Shown: positions 7,927-15,357, counted from the first letter of the stretch. The stretch: 19,413 nt of DNA from an uncultured Acidobacteriaceae bacterium (GCA_903842845.1 CAIMNN010000130.1:1-19413), one strand, 5' to 3'. The notes: generated from the letters alone by a model not told the origin. Translations and numbers: made by a program.

Positions 7927-9344
7927 CAAAAAATCCGGCTAAAGCCAAGGCCAGAACATCGGCCGGCAAGCGTGCTTTTTCCGCCGGAAAAATGCGCATT
8001 CTCCCCCTCATCGCCGCCACATATTTCATGGTCTCCGGCGGCCCCTACGCCATTGAGGACATCTTCGGCGGCGCCGGCCTCGGCGCGGCAATACTCATCC
8101 TGCTTGTCCTCCCCTTTGTCTGGAGCCTCCCGACAACGCTCATGATCGGCGAGCTGGCCAGCGCCATCCCCGCCGAGGGCGGCTTCTACGTATGGGTCCG
8201 CCGCGCCCTGGGGCCCTTCTGGGGCTATCAGGAGGGCTGGCTATCCATGACCGCCAGCATCTTCGACATGGCGCTCTACCCCTCGATATTCGTCTTCTAC
8301 CTCGGCAAACTCAGCCTCTTTGCCACCGTCAGGCAGCAAATGTCCTCCGGCTGGATGCACTACGGCCTCATGCTGCTCGTGGTCGTCCTTTGCGTCCTCT
8401 GGAACCTGCGCGGCGCGCCCTCAGTCGGCCGCGGAGCCCTCGCGCTCTTCTTCCTGCTTCTGGCCCCGTTTGGGGTCTTTTTAGCGCTGGGCGCCTGGCA
8501 CGGGCTCATGCTCCACCCTGTCATCCAGTGGTCGCAGCCGCACACCCAGGAAGGCCTCTCCATGGCCATTCTCGTCGCCATGTGGAACTACATGGGCTGG
8601 GACAACGCCTCCACCGTCGCAGGCGAGGTCGATAACCCGCAGCGCAACTACCCGCGCGCCATGCTGCTCTCGGCGCTTCTAGTCGCGCTCACCTACATCT
8701 TGCCGCTTCTCGCAATGGCCGTCGCTGGCTTCTCAACCGAAGGCTTTGCCACAGGCGATTGGGTCATCGTCGCCGAAAAGCTCGGCGGTCCCTGGCTGGC
8801 CATCCTTATCGTCCTCGGCGGCAGCATCACCGGCATCGGCATGTTCAACGCCCTCGTGCTCAGCTACACGCGCCTGCCCATGGCCATGGCCGAGGATGGA
8901 ATGCTCCCCGCCGTCGTCGCCAAAAAGAACAAGCACGGCGTGCCCTGGGTCTCTGTTCTGCTCTGCGGACTCGCCTGGGCCATTGCGCTCAACCTCAGCT
9001 TCGAGCGCCTCATCTCCATCGACCTCATCCTCTACGGCTCCAGCCTCATCCTCGAGTTTGTCGCCTTGATCGTCCTGCGGCTCAAGGAGCCCGCCCTCAA
9101 GCGCCCCTTCAAAGCGGGCAGCTTTGCCACCGCCTGCGCTCTCGGCGTTGGCCCCACCGCGCTCATCCTCTACGCGCTCTATGTCTCTCGCGGCGACCAC
9201 ATCGAAACCGGAATCCCCGGCCTCGGCTCCATCTCCGCACTCGGACTCGCAGTGGTTGTCGCTCTCCTCGGCCCGCTCTTCTACTGGTTCATGGCCGCAC
9301 CCATGGCGCGACGCAGACTCGCCGCTGCCGAAGCCACTGACTGA
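7917..9344 (+). CDS. APC superfamily amino acid / polyamine permease
   Basis: An integral membrane transporter of 475 residues from the ATG at 7917. The frame is open to an ATG at 7836, but that upstream part is low-complexity leader DNA containing two hairpins and no transporter-like sequence; the ATG at 7992 (MRILPL) is a further alternative. A basic N-terminal tail is followed by about 12 hydrophobic helices. Signature parts are FMVSGGPYAIEDIFGG (first helix, substrate-binding GG), EGGFYVWVRRALGPFWGYQEGW, and MWNYMGWDNASTVAGEVDNP. The last resembles the polyamine/amino acid exchangers near plant PUT transporters (a WD.xSTxAGEVxNP-type motif), so polyamines are a reasonable substrate guess. 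It is convergent with ppa through a shared terminator. Confidence 0.9.
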   Translation: MRLTKNPAKAKARTSAGKRAFSAGKMRILPLIAATYFMVSGGPYAIEDIFGGAGLGAAILILLVLPFVWSLPTTLMIGELASAIPAEGGFYVWVRRALGPFWGYQEGWLSMTASIFDMALYPSIFVFYLGKLSLFATVRQQMSSGWMHYGLMLLVVVLCVLWNLRGAPSVGRGALALFFLLLAPFGVFLALGAWHGLMLHPVIQWSQPHTQEGLSMAILVAMWNYMGWDNASTVAGEVDNPQRNYPRAMLLSALLVALTYILPLLAMAVAGFSTEGFATGDWVIVAEKLGGPWLAILIVLGGSITGIGMFNALVLSYTRLPMAMAEDGMLPAVVAKKNKHGVPWVSVLLCGLAWAIALNLSFERLISIDLILYGSSLILEFVALIVLRLKEPALKRPFKAGSFATACALGVGPTALILYALYVSRGDHIETGIPGLGSISALGLAVVVALLGPLFYWFMAAPMARRRLAAAEATD

Positions 9345-9366
9345 TCTACATATCACTGCAAATTTA

Positions 9367-9391
9367 AAAGCCGCCGGAGTTCGGCGGCTTT
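9367..9391. terminator. Bidirectional terminator between permease and ppa
   Basis: AAAGCCGCCG (9367-9376) and CGGCGGCTTT (9382-9391) form a perfect 10-bp stem with a 5-nt loop. On the minus strand it is followed by TTTTAAATT, on the plus strand by TTTGTCTATTT. It lies 22 bp after the permease stop and 2 bp beyond the ppa stop. Confidence 0.9.
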
Positions 9392-9393
9392 GT

Positions 9394-9945
9394 CTATTTC
9401 TGGCCTGCGTCGGCCAACTTCAATTTGTGTTGCTTGAATAAATTCACCGAGTGAACCACCCTGTCGCGAGCATACCCGGCATCATGCCAGCCCTTCACCT
9501 CAACCCGCTTGCCTTCAAGGTCCTTATAGATGGAAAAGAAGTGCGTTATCTCCTTGATCATGTGCGCATATACATCCGTATAGTTCCACACATTGGCGAA
9601 GCGCGGATTATTGTTTCCAACAGCGAGAACCTTTTCATCCAGCACGCCCTGGTCCAGCATCTCAAGCAGCCCGATTGGGCGAACCTCCTGCACGCACCCG
9701 GGGAAGCTCGGCGTCGGCACCAGCACCAGGACATCCAGTGGGTCGCCATCATCGCTCAGCGTCGACGGAATAAAACCATAGTCGCCGGGGTAGTGCACAG
9801 GCGAGTGCAAACTGCGGTCCAGTTTGAAGACATGCAGTTGCTTGTCGTACTCGAACTTGCTGGTCGCGTCCTTGGGAATTTCAATCACCGCGCGGAATAC
9901 TTCAGGTGCACGCTCTCCGAGGGGCAGTTCAAGATAATTGATCAT
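9394..9945 (-). CDS. ppa: Inorganic pyrophosphatase, family I
   Basis: Hydrolyses pyrophosphate to two phosphates in the cytoplasm, pulling biosynthetic reactions forward. From the ATG at 9945 the protein has 183 residues, normal for bacterial family I enzymes. I chose this start over in-frame ATGs at 9960 and 9981 because GGAG lies 9 nt before it and the family starts near NYLELPLG. The metal-binding signature is DGDPLD (D66, D68, D71), preceded by EYDKQLHVFKLDR and HYPGDYGFIP, which supply lysine, arginine and tyrosine residues of the active site. The C-terminal part has the family stretch KRVEVKGWHDAGYA. It is monocistronic in this view and is convergent with the permease. Confidence 0.96.
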   Translation of the reverse strand: MINYLELPLGERAPEVFRAVIEIPKDATSKFEYDKQLHVFKLDRSLHSPVHYPGDYGFIPSTLSDDGDPLDVLVLVPTPSFPGCVQEVRPIGLLEMLDQGVLDEKVLAVGNNNPRFANVWNYTDVYAHMIKEITHFFSIYKDLEGKRVEVKGWHDAGYARDRVVHSVNLFKQHKLKLADAGQK

Positions 9946-10090
9946 TGCGGAATTCTCCATTCCAGTTTGCCGTCTCGGCACGCTGGAAGTTTCATCATCA
10001 AGGATGCGGCTGAGGCTTGTCTACACCGGGCGCAAAATCCCAGAAAGCCGCATGCTTATGCAGCAAATACGAATGTAAGGCGCCTGATTT

Positions 10091-11071
10091 TCAGAACGCC
10101 GCAAACGGTGGCTCCTGGCAGGCTGCGGGCTCAGGACCGGCGCTGCGTAATGCCCACTCGGCATGACGTGGTAGCCAGTTCGACCGCACCCACGGGTCCT
10201 CCAGGAAATACAATTTCAGTTTCTTGAGTCCGTTCTCGGCATTCGGAGTCTTGCGTAGTTGTGCTATCTCGTTCGCCACTTTCCAATTGGCGCATTGCTC
10301 AAGCGTGTGCAGGTCGCTCTGTTCCGCAGGCGTCAGATCACTCAGCCATTGGTCCGAAGTTTTTATCTGCCACGGGAAATAGCCCGTCCCGTTCTCCCAC
10401 TCATATGCCTCCACCTCGCGCAGAGAATCACGCACATTTCTTATCTCCAGATCGTCGATATCAAGACTGTTGTAACTGCGGTTGAATTGCTCCACATGGA
10501 TAAGCTCATGGCCAACTGAAGCCGTAATGTACGCCGGTGACTTGCACAGCAGATTGACCGAAATAAAGAGTGGAAATTTTCCATACTGTTTTGGAACCAC
10601 AGCGATACCGACGTTCTTCACCTCGTCGCGTCCCCAGATTATCTGTAGCCGCTCAGCCTCGTAACCGCTGTACCACGCAAAGACAATGCGTTCTATCAGC
10701 TTGCTTCGAAGATCCTCCGCGAATCCGGTGCTGATGTATCGGTTGCCGGCTGTTGCGCTTTGGTCCCCGACTCCCAGTGTCAGCTCCACCTGCCGGCCAA
10801 GGCAGCTCTTTGTATGCAGGTAACTGTCGCCTCGAAAATAAAGGGAATTGTAATAGGTGAGAAAGTAAACGTCATTCAACACAGGAGTCTGCGGTTGCAA
10901 AACGCAACGTTCGCTCTCCAACTCACCCGTGCACTTGACCGCGCACTCGCCGGGCCGGTCGAAGCGCATCTGGGTCGACCGGCAAAGAATCTCTTTTTGA
11001 GCTACTACTGGTAAATGAGCAAATACGGCAACAAAAAGAAAAACAAATGTCAGCATGTTACGGAAAGGCAT
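10091..11071 (-). CDS. Secreted HExxH protein, putative zinc metallopeptidase, cysteine-rich
   Basis: From the ATG at 11071 the product has 326 residues and begins with a signal peptide (MPFRNMLTFVFLFVAVFAHLPVVAQ). The start is supported by AGGG 8 nt upstream; the frame is open back to 11263, but that part is not signal-like. HELIH at residues 188-192, in ASVGHELIHVEQFNR, fits a zincin active site (two histidines and the catalytic glutamate), and EVEAYEWE about 30 residues later could hold the third zinc ligand. Eight cysteines lie in the exported part, suggesting disulfides. I do not recognise the family; HELIHVEQ only loosely resembles DUF4157-type zincins. No inhibitor or partner gene is adjacent. 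It is divergent from purS. Confidence 0.75.
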   Translation of the reverse strand: MPFRNMLTFVFLFVAVFAHLPVVAQKEILCRSTQMRFDRPGECAVKCTGELESERCVLQPQTPVLNDVYFLTYYNSLYFRGDSYLHTKSCLGRQVELTLGVGDQSATAGNRYISTGFAEDLRSKLIERIVFAWYSGYEAERLQIIWGRDEVKNVGIAVVPKQYGKFPLFISVNLLCKSPAYITASVGHELIHVEQFNRSYNSLDIDDLEIRNVRDSLREVEAYEWENGTGYFPWQIKTSDQWLSDLTPAEQSDLHTLEQCANWKVANEIAQLRKTPNAENGLKKLKLYFLEDPWVRSNWLPRHAEWALRSAGPEPAACQEPPFAAF

Positions 11072-11272
11072 ATTGCGAGCCCTGCCCTCTCGGAAGTGTT
11101 GTTGCACCCAATTTTTGGCTTTTGTGACTTCGGCCAATTCCTGGTCAAATTGTATTGCATGTCCTACATTTGTCTGACGCTCAAACCCAGCCAATGTCGC
11201 GGGGGGAAGTTTCATTTTTGACTGGAAGTCTAAAATATCACAGAACACAGACATTCGATTCACCGCTTTCTC

Positions 11273-11278
11273 TATAAT
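11273..11278 (+). promoter_or_regulatory. -10 element of purS, leaderless arrangement
   Basis: A perfect TATAAT ends 8 nt before the purS ATG at 11287, so transcription would start at or within 1-2 nt of the start codon. There is no ribosome binding site between them. The -35 region (about 11250-11255, GACATT) does not match the consensus. Confidence 0.65.
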
Positions 11279-11286
11279 CTAGAAAT

Positions 11287-11532
11287 ATGAAGGCTCATGT
11301 TACAGTCACTTTAAAAACCTCGGTCCTCGACCCCCAAGGCCAGACCATCCACAACGCGCTCGGCAAGATCGGCATTCAAGGCGTTGAAGCCGTCCGCCAA
11401 GGCAAGTACTTCCTGCTCACCCTTTCGCCATCTCTTACCAAAGATGCCGCACGCGCCGAGGTCGAGCGCATCGCCCGTGACGTTCTCACCAACCCCGTCA
11501 TCGAAGAGTTTACCTACAAGCTCGAGGAGTAG
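11287..11532 (+). CDS. purS: Phosphoribosylformylglycinamidine synthase subunit PurS
   Basis: An 81-residue protein, the usual PurS length. It is the small subunit of the three-part FGAM synthase (PurL-PurQ-PurS) in de novo purine synthesis, where a PurS dimer bridges PurL and the glutaminase PurQ. The sequence MKAHVTVTLKTSVLDPQG, then ALGKIGIQGVEAVRQGKYF and NPVIEEFTYKLEE at the C-terminus, is characteristic. The start is fixed by the family N-terminus although there is no ribosome binding site; a TATAAT 8 nt upstream suggests a leaderless mRNA. purQ and purL are not next to it. Instead glmS begins 2 nt after its stop, so the two are co-transcribed and probably translationally coupled. Confidence 0.95.
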   Translation: MKAHVTVTLKTSVLDPQGQTIHNALGKIGIQGVEAVRQGKYFLLTLSPSLTKDAARAEVERIARDVLTNPVIEEFTYKLEE

Positions 11533-11534
11533 TT

Positions 11535-13403
11535 ATGTGCGGTATCGTCGGGTACGTCGGTCCCAAGGAAGTTGTCCCAGTCATCATCGAGGGGCTCCGC
11601 CGCCTCGAATACCGCGGTTATGACTCAGCCGGAATCGCCGTCGGCAAAGCCGGCGATAAAGTCCTCTCCATCCGCCGCGCACCCGGCAAGCTGCGCAACA
11701 TCGAAGAGGTTCTCCGCGAGAACCCCCTCGAAGGCACATACGGCATCGGCCACACCCGCTGGGCCACGCACGGCCGCCCCACCGAAGAGAACGCCCACCC
11801 CCATCGCGATTGCACCGGCTCCATCGTCGTCGTCCACAACGGCATCGTTGAGAACTACCTCGAACTCAAGCGTGAACTCACCGCACTCGGTCACAAGTTC
11901 GTCACTGAGACCGACACCGAGATCATCGCCCACCTCATCGAAGAGGAACGCAAGCAGAAGCCCGGTCCGATGGAAGTCGTCGTTCGCCGCGTCGTCAAGC
12001 GCCTCACCGGCGCATTCGCACTCGGCATCCTCTGCGCCGACGAGCCCGACAAGATCGTCGTCGCTCGTTACGGTCCGCCAGTCGTCATCGGCGTCGGTGA
12101 AGGCGAAGCCTTCGTCGCATCCGACGTTCCCGGCATCCTGCACCACACCCGCAATATCTACTTCCTCGCCGACGGCGACATGGCCATCCTCACGCCGCAG
12201 GGCGTCACGCTCACTGACTTCGAAGGCCAGCCCATCGTCCGCGAACTTCAACGCATCACATGGGACCCGATTCAGGCGGAAAAGGGCGGCTTCAAGCACT
12301 TCATGCTCAAGGAGATCTGGGAGCAGCCGCGCGCCATCCGCGACACCACGCTCGGCCGCGTCTCGCTCGAAACAGGCACCGTTTACCTCGGCGAAATGAA
12401 GCTCACCGACGACGACCTCCGCGCCGCCACCAGCATTCAAATTGCCGCCTGCGGAACCAGTTGGCACGCCGGACTCGCCGGCAAGTATATGATCGAACGC
12501 CTCGCGCGCATCCCTGTCGACGTCGATTACGCCAGCGAATACCGCTATCGCGACCCCATCGCCGACCCGCACGCGCTCGGGCTTCTCATCACTCAATCCG
12601 GCGAAACCGCCGACACGCTCGCAGCGCAGCGCGAGCTCAAGGCGCTCGGTTCGCCGACCGTCGCCATCTGCAACGTTGTCGGCGCAATGGTTGCGCGCGA
12701 GGCTAATGGCGCGCTTTACACGCACGCTGGCCCTGAGATAGGCGTCGCATCCACCAAGGCATTCACCGCGCAACTCACCGCACTCTTCCTGCTCGCGCTC
12801 AAGCTCGGTCAGTTACGCGGTGTGCTGACGAAAGAGCAGTCGCTCAGCTACATCGAAGCCCTCGGCCGCATCCCCGCAAAGATCGAAGAGGCGCTCAATC
12901 AAACCTCAGCCCAGTGCGAGCAGCTCGCGCGCGACTTCTCCAACTCGCGCGACTTCCTCTACCTCGGCCGCGGCATTCACTTTCCGATCGCGCTCGAAGG
13001 CGCGCTCAAGCTCAAGGAAATTTCCTACATTCACGCCGAAGGCTATCCCGCAGGCGAAATGAAGCACGGCCCGAACGCGCTCATCGACGAAACGCTGCCT
13101 GTCGTAGTCATCGCCACACGCGACGAAACGGACCCTGGCTCAAAGCTGCGCTACGAGAAAACACTCTCCAACATTCAGGAAGTCACCGCGCGTTCCGGCC
13201 GCGTGATTGCCATCGCCACCGAAGGAGACACAACCATCTCGCAACTCGTCGAGCACACCGTCTTCGTTCCGCACACGCCCGAACTACTGAGCCCGCTCAT
13301 CGAGATCGTCCCCTTGCAGCTCCTGGCCTATCACATCGCCGTCCGCCGCGGTTGCGACGTCGACCAGCCGCGCAATCTGGCCAAGTCGGTCACCGTCGAA
13401 TAA
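11535..13403 (+). CDS. glmS: Glutamine--fructose-6-phosphate aminotransferase (isomerizing)
   Basis: Makes glucosamine-6-phosphate from fructose-6-phosphate and glutamine, the first step to UDP-GlcNAc for peptidoglycan and lipopolysaccharide. The 622 residues are slightly longer than E. coli GlmS (609). Cys2 of MCGIVGYVG becomes the N-terminal nucleophile of the glutaminase domain (residues about 1-240, with RRLEYRGYDSAG and HTRWATHG). Two SIS sugar-isomerase domains follow, with QSGETADT, GPEIGVASTKAF and GRGIHFPIALEGALKLKEISYIHAEGYPAGE; the C-terminus is PRNLAKSVTVE. The start has GAGGAG inside the end of purS, 2 nt away. No room exists for a glmS riboswitch directly upstream. The third codon position is very C-rich. 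Confidence 0.98.
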   Translation: MCGIVGYVGPKEVVPVIIEGLRRLEYRGYDSAGIAVGKAGDKVLSIRRAPGKLRNIEEVLRENPLEGTYGIGHTRWATHGRPTEENAHPHRDCTGSIVVVHNGIVENYLELKRELTALGHKFVTETDTEIIAHLIEEERKQKPGPMEVVVRRVVKRLTGAFALGILCADEPDKIVVARYGPPVVIGVGEGEAFVASDVPGILHHTRNIYFLADGDMAILTPQGVTLTDFEGQPIVRELQRITWDPIQAEKGGFKHFMLKEIWEQPRAIRDTTLGRVSLETGTVYLGEMKLTDDDLRAATSIQIAACGTSWHAGLAGKYMIERLARIPVDVDYASEYRYRDPIADPHALGLLITQSGETADTLAAQRELKALGSPTVAICNVVGAMVAREANGALYTHAGPEIGVASTKAFTAQLTALFLLALKLGQLRGVLTKEQSLSYIEALGRIPAKIEEALNQTSAQCEQLARDFSNSRDFLYLGRGIHFPIALEGALKLKEISYIHAEGYPAGEMKHGPNALIDETLPVVVIATRDETDPGSKLRYEKTLSNIQEVTARSGRVIAIATEGDTTISQLVEHTVFVPHTPELLSPLIEIVPLQLLAYHIAVRRGCDVDQPRNLAKSVTVE

Positions 13404-13439
13404 GCGCAAGCTCATCCTTGTGCTGATTTTCAATTTCAA

Positions 13440-13461
13440 GGGGCAGGTTTGCCCTGACCCC
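13440..13461 (+). terminator. Possible hairpin after glmS, no U-tract
   Basis: GGGGCAGG (13440-13447) pairs with CCTG-A-CCCC (13453-13461) around TTTGC, an 8-bp stem with one bulged A, 36 nt after the glmS stop. No T-run follows, so it could be a Rho-assisted end or RNA-stabilising hairpin rather than an intrinsic terminator. Confidence 0.35.
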
Positions 13462-13695
13462 TGCCTCCTGATTCCTGAATCCTGTCTTGCAGTTCATTAG
13501 CCTCATCTGTGGCACAATCATTCCTTCAATGCCCTGCGCTGAAAGTGAAAACTCTCCACCGCTCAGGCCTTCGCTCAGAACTCGACCATCTGTCCACTTT
13601 TAGCTCGATTTTTTCGACTTCTACTCGCTGCTAACCAATAGAAATATTTACATTTAAATCAATTTGAGTGACTTTTTTTTGAAAATCAAAATGCC

Positions 13696-13788
13696 ACTGT
13701 GCAACTGCGAAATCGCTCCAATATACAGATAAATAACCACTTACAGAAATCAGCACAGTCCGCTTCGCAGTTACTGTGAAACTGTGAA
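13696..13788. repeat. Repeated ACTGTG boxes: two tandem 8-mer pairs
   Basis: ACTGTGCAACTGCGAA (13696-13711) and ACTGTGAAACTGTGAA (13773-13788) match at 14 of 16 positions. Each is a direct repeat of an 8-mer near ACTGTGAA; the right one is exact. A further inverted copy, GCACAGT, lies at 13753-13759. Such iterated boxes suggest binding sites for a DNA-binding protein. Confidence 0.6.
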
Positions 13789-13791
13789 GCG
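13761..13791. promoter_or_regulatory. 12-bp hairpin upstream of GH79
   Basis: CGCTTCGCAGTT (13761-13772) pairs with AACTGTGAAGCG (13780-13791), one G-U pair, loop ACTGTGA. It overlaps the right ACTGTGAA pair and has no T-run, so it is more likely an operator-type inverted repeat than a terminator. Confidence 0.5.
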
Positions 13792-13821
13792 TATTTAGAA
13801 TTACCCATAAATCACTGATTA

Positions 13822-13838
13822 TTTGTGACATACACAAA
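13822..13838. promoter_or_regulatory. Palindromic operator TTTGTG-N5-CACAAA
   Basis: TTTGTGACATACACAAA is a perfect 6-5-6 inverted repeat, 32 bp before the GH79 start codon and overlapping where a -35 would sit for the TAAAAT at 13856-13861. The position fits a repressor site. Confidence 0.55.
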
Positions 13839-13855
13839 CCAGCACACCGCAGAGT

Positions 13856-13861
13856 TAAAAT
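13856..13861 (+). promoter_or_regulatory. Possible -10 of GH79, leaderless arrangement
   Basis: TAAAAT ends 9 nt before the GH79 ATG at 13871, and no ribosome binding site lies in between, as for purS. The matching -35 window holds CACAAA, part of the palindrome. Confidence 0.35.
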
Positions 13862-13870
13862 TGCCGCATC

Positions 13871-15283
13871 ATGAAAAACCTCAACAGAAGAGAGTTCTGC
13901 CAAATGACCGCCGCGCTCGGTGCAACCGCGCTCGCAACACCAAAGATTCTTTCCGAGCAGCCAACGCTACGCCTCTCGCTCACGGTCAACCCTGCTAAAA
14001 AAATCTCAACGTTGCCCCGCGACTACATGGGTCTGAGCTATGAGAGTGGGCAGCTAGCTTATCCGGATTATTTTTCGCCGAAGAACACTCAACTGATAAA
14101 TCTCTTCCGCAAGCTGAGCCCGTCAGGAGTTTTGCGCCTGGGCGGTAACTTGAGCGAGTTCACGATTTGGTCGGAGACGGAGCCGACACCGGCGCCTGAG
14201 TCTGGCGGATTGGTGGGGCCTGACCCTGGAGTGCGAGTGCCGCGGACGTTTACGATAACGCCGAACTCGATACGCAGCCTGAAGGGTTTTCTCGACGCAA
14301 CGGGCTGGCGCTGCATTTATGGATTGAACCTGGGCGGTGGAACGGTTGAACAGGCAGTGGCCGAGGGTGGCTTTGTTGCAAAAACACTTGGCGAGAAACT
14401 TACCTGTGTGCAATTCGGAAACGAGCCCGACCTCTTCAAGCATCGCGATGAGAACAACAGGCCGTGGAGTTACGAAGAGTATCTGACCAAGTGGAAAAGT
14501 TTTCGTGCGGAATTTCATCGGCAGCTTCCGGTTGTTGCGGTTGCGGGGCCTGACACGGCGTACAACCACGAGTGGGTGAGCCGGTTTGTGAAGGATGTGC
14601 CGAAGGAAGTTGTGATGGTGACAAGCCACTACTATCCGCTGGGGCCGCCGACGGACCCAAAGATGACGATAGAGCTGTTGCTCAATCCGGGGGAGCGTTT
14701 TGAGAGCTCCTGCCATATGCCGATCGAGTCGGCGAAGGCCGCGGGGATTCCGTTCCGCATGGCGGAGGGGAACTCGTGCTACAACGCAGGCAAGACGGGT
14801 GTGAGCGATACGTTTGCCGCCGCGCTGTGGGCAGGTGATTACTGTTTGCAGATGGCCGCGCTGGGATGCGTGGGCGTGAATTTGCATGCGGGCGCGAACG
14901 GATATTACTCGCCAATCATTGGTTCCATTGTGAATGGATTTACAGTTCGGCCGGAGTACTACGGGTTGCTGTTGGCGCAGAAGTTTGCGGGTGAGAGTTT
15001 GTGCGACGCAAAGCTCGATGCGCAGGGCGCGAATGTAACCGCGTATGCGGCGGCGGGTGAAAACAATGTGAAGTTAATTGCGTTGTTCAATAAGGATGGG
15101 CGAGAGGTAGACGTTACGATGAGCGGCATGAATAAGGCAAGGGTTGCGCGGTTCAGCGCGCAGGCAATTGATAGCAAGAGCGGGGTGACGTTTGGTGATG
15201 CCGGCGAAAAATTGTATGCGCAGAACGGAAAATGTAGTGTGCATCTGCCTGGATATTCGGCGGCAATGCTTTGGATTAAATAA
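13871..15283 (+). CDS. Tat-exported GH79 beta-glucuronidase/heparanase-like enzyme
   Basis: A 470-residue glycoside hydrolase of clan GH-A, predicted to cleave terminal beta-glucuronic acid from glycans. The N-terminus NRREFCQMTAALGATALA is a twin-arginine signal. The TIM barrel holds the acid/base E185 in QFGNEPDLF and the nucleophile E299 in FRMAEGNSCY; their spacing of 114 residues equals that which I recall for the A. capsulatum GH79 beta-glucuronidase (E173/E287). A C-terminal beta-sandwich domain follows from about residue 380. The ATG has no clear ribosome binding site but a TAAAAT 9 nt upstream. Codon use is G- and T-ending at third positions, unlike the C-ending glmS just upstream. 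It is convergent with the EF-P gene through a shared terminator. Confidence 0.88.
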   Translation: MKNLNRREFCQMTAALGATALATPKILSEQPTLRLSLTVNPAKKISTLPRDYMGLSYESGQLAYPDYFSPKNTQLINLFRKLSPSGVLRLGGNLSEFTIWSETEPTPAPESGGLVGPDPGVRVPRTFTITPNSIRSLKGFLDATGWRCIYGLNLGGGTVEQAVAEGGFVAKTLGEKLTCVQFGNEPDLFKHRDENNRPWSYEEYLTKWKSFRAEFHRQLPVVAVAGPDTAYNHEWVSRFVKDVPKEVVMVTSHYYPLGPPTDPKMTIELLLNPGERFESSCHMPIESAKAAGIPFRMAEGNSCYNAGKTGVSDTFAAALWAGDYCLQMAALGCVGVNLHAGANGYYSPIIGSIVNGFTVRPEYYGLLLAQKFAGESLCDAKLDAQGANVTAYAAAGENNVKLIALFNKDGREVDVTMSGMNKARVARFSAQAIDSKSGVTFGDAGEKLYAQNGKCSVHLPGYSAAMLWIK

Positions 15284-15306
15284 ATCAAATCACGACTCAT
15301 CAAAAT

Positions 15307-15344
15307 AAAAAGAGCAGACTTGATGATTCAAGCCTGCTCTTTTT
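15307..15344. terminator. Bidirectional terminator between GH79 and the EF-P gene
   Basis: A 17-bp stem with one mismatch (arms 15307-15323 and 15328-15344) encloses the loop TGAT; arms contain AAAAAGAGCAG and CTGCTCTTTTT, giving U-tracts in both directions. It lies 23 bp after the GH79 stop and 13 bp beyond the EF-P stop. Confidence 0.93.
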
Positions 15345-15357
15345 GTGCGTGCAAAAA

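Larger units (their letters stand above)
13404..13870. other. AT-rich 467-bp intergenic region at a GC-skew switch
   Basis: No gene is supported here. The left part (to about 13600) has ordinary composition; 13620-13860 is AT-rich, with A/T runs (AAATATTTACATTTAAAT, and T8 at 13673-13680). It contains a hairpin, repeated ACTGTG boxes and a TTTGTG/CACAAA palindrome, listed separately. The plus strand changes from C-rich to G-rich across it. I found no DnaA box within one mismatch of TTATCCACA; the nearest (TTACCCATA at 13801, ACATACACA at 13828) match 7 of 9. Confidence 0.6.

Noticed and set aside
9451..10227. 258-codon plus-strand frame over ppa and its upstream gap
   Set aside because: Antisense to a certain gene, no ribosome binding site, composition unlike a protein.
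11072..11263. N-terminal extension of the HELIH protein to the ATG at 11263
   Set aside because: The extension is not signal-like and would bury a good signal peptide internally; the ATG at 11071 has a suitable ribosome binding site.
11287..11534. glmS ribozyme/riboswitch before glmS
   Set aside because: The space before glmS is occupied by purS, with only 2 nt between the genes; none of the ribozyme core can fit.
11625..12773. 382-codon open frame antisense to glmS
   Set aside because: Shadow of the C-rich third positions of glmS; no start site or recognisable protein.
13801..13836. DnaA boxes in the AT-rich gap
   Set aside because: TTACCCATA and ACATACACA match the consensus at only 7 of 9 positions, which is expected by chance in AT-rich DNA; not listed as boxes.
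13631..13903. 90-codon minus-strand frame in the gap before GH79
   Set aside because: Lies over AT-rich noncoding DNA, covers the candidate operators and the GH79 start, and has no ribosome binding site or family-like sequence.
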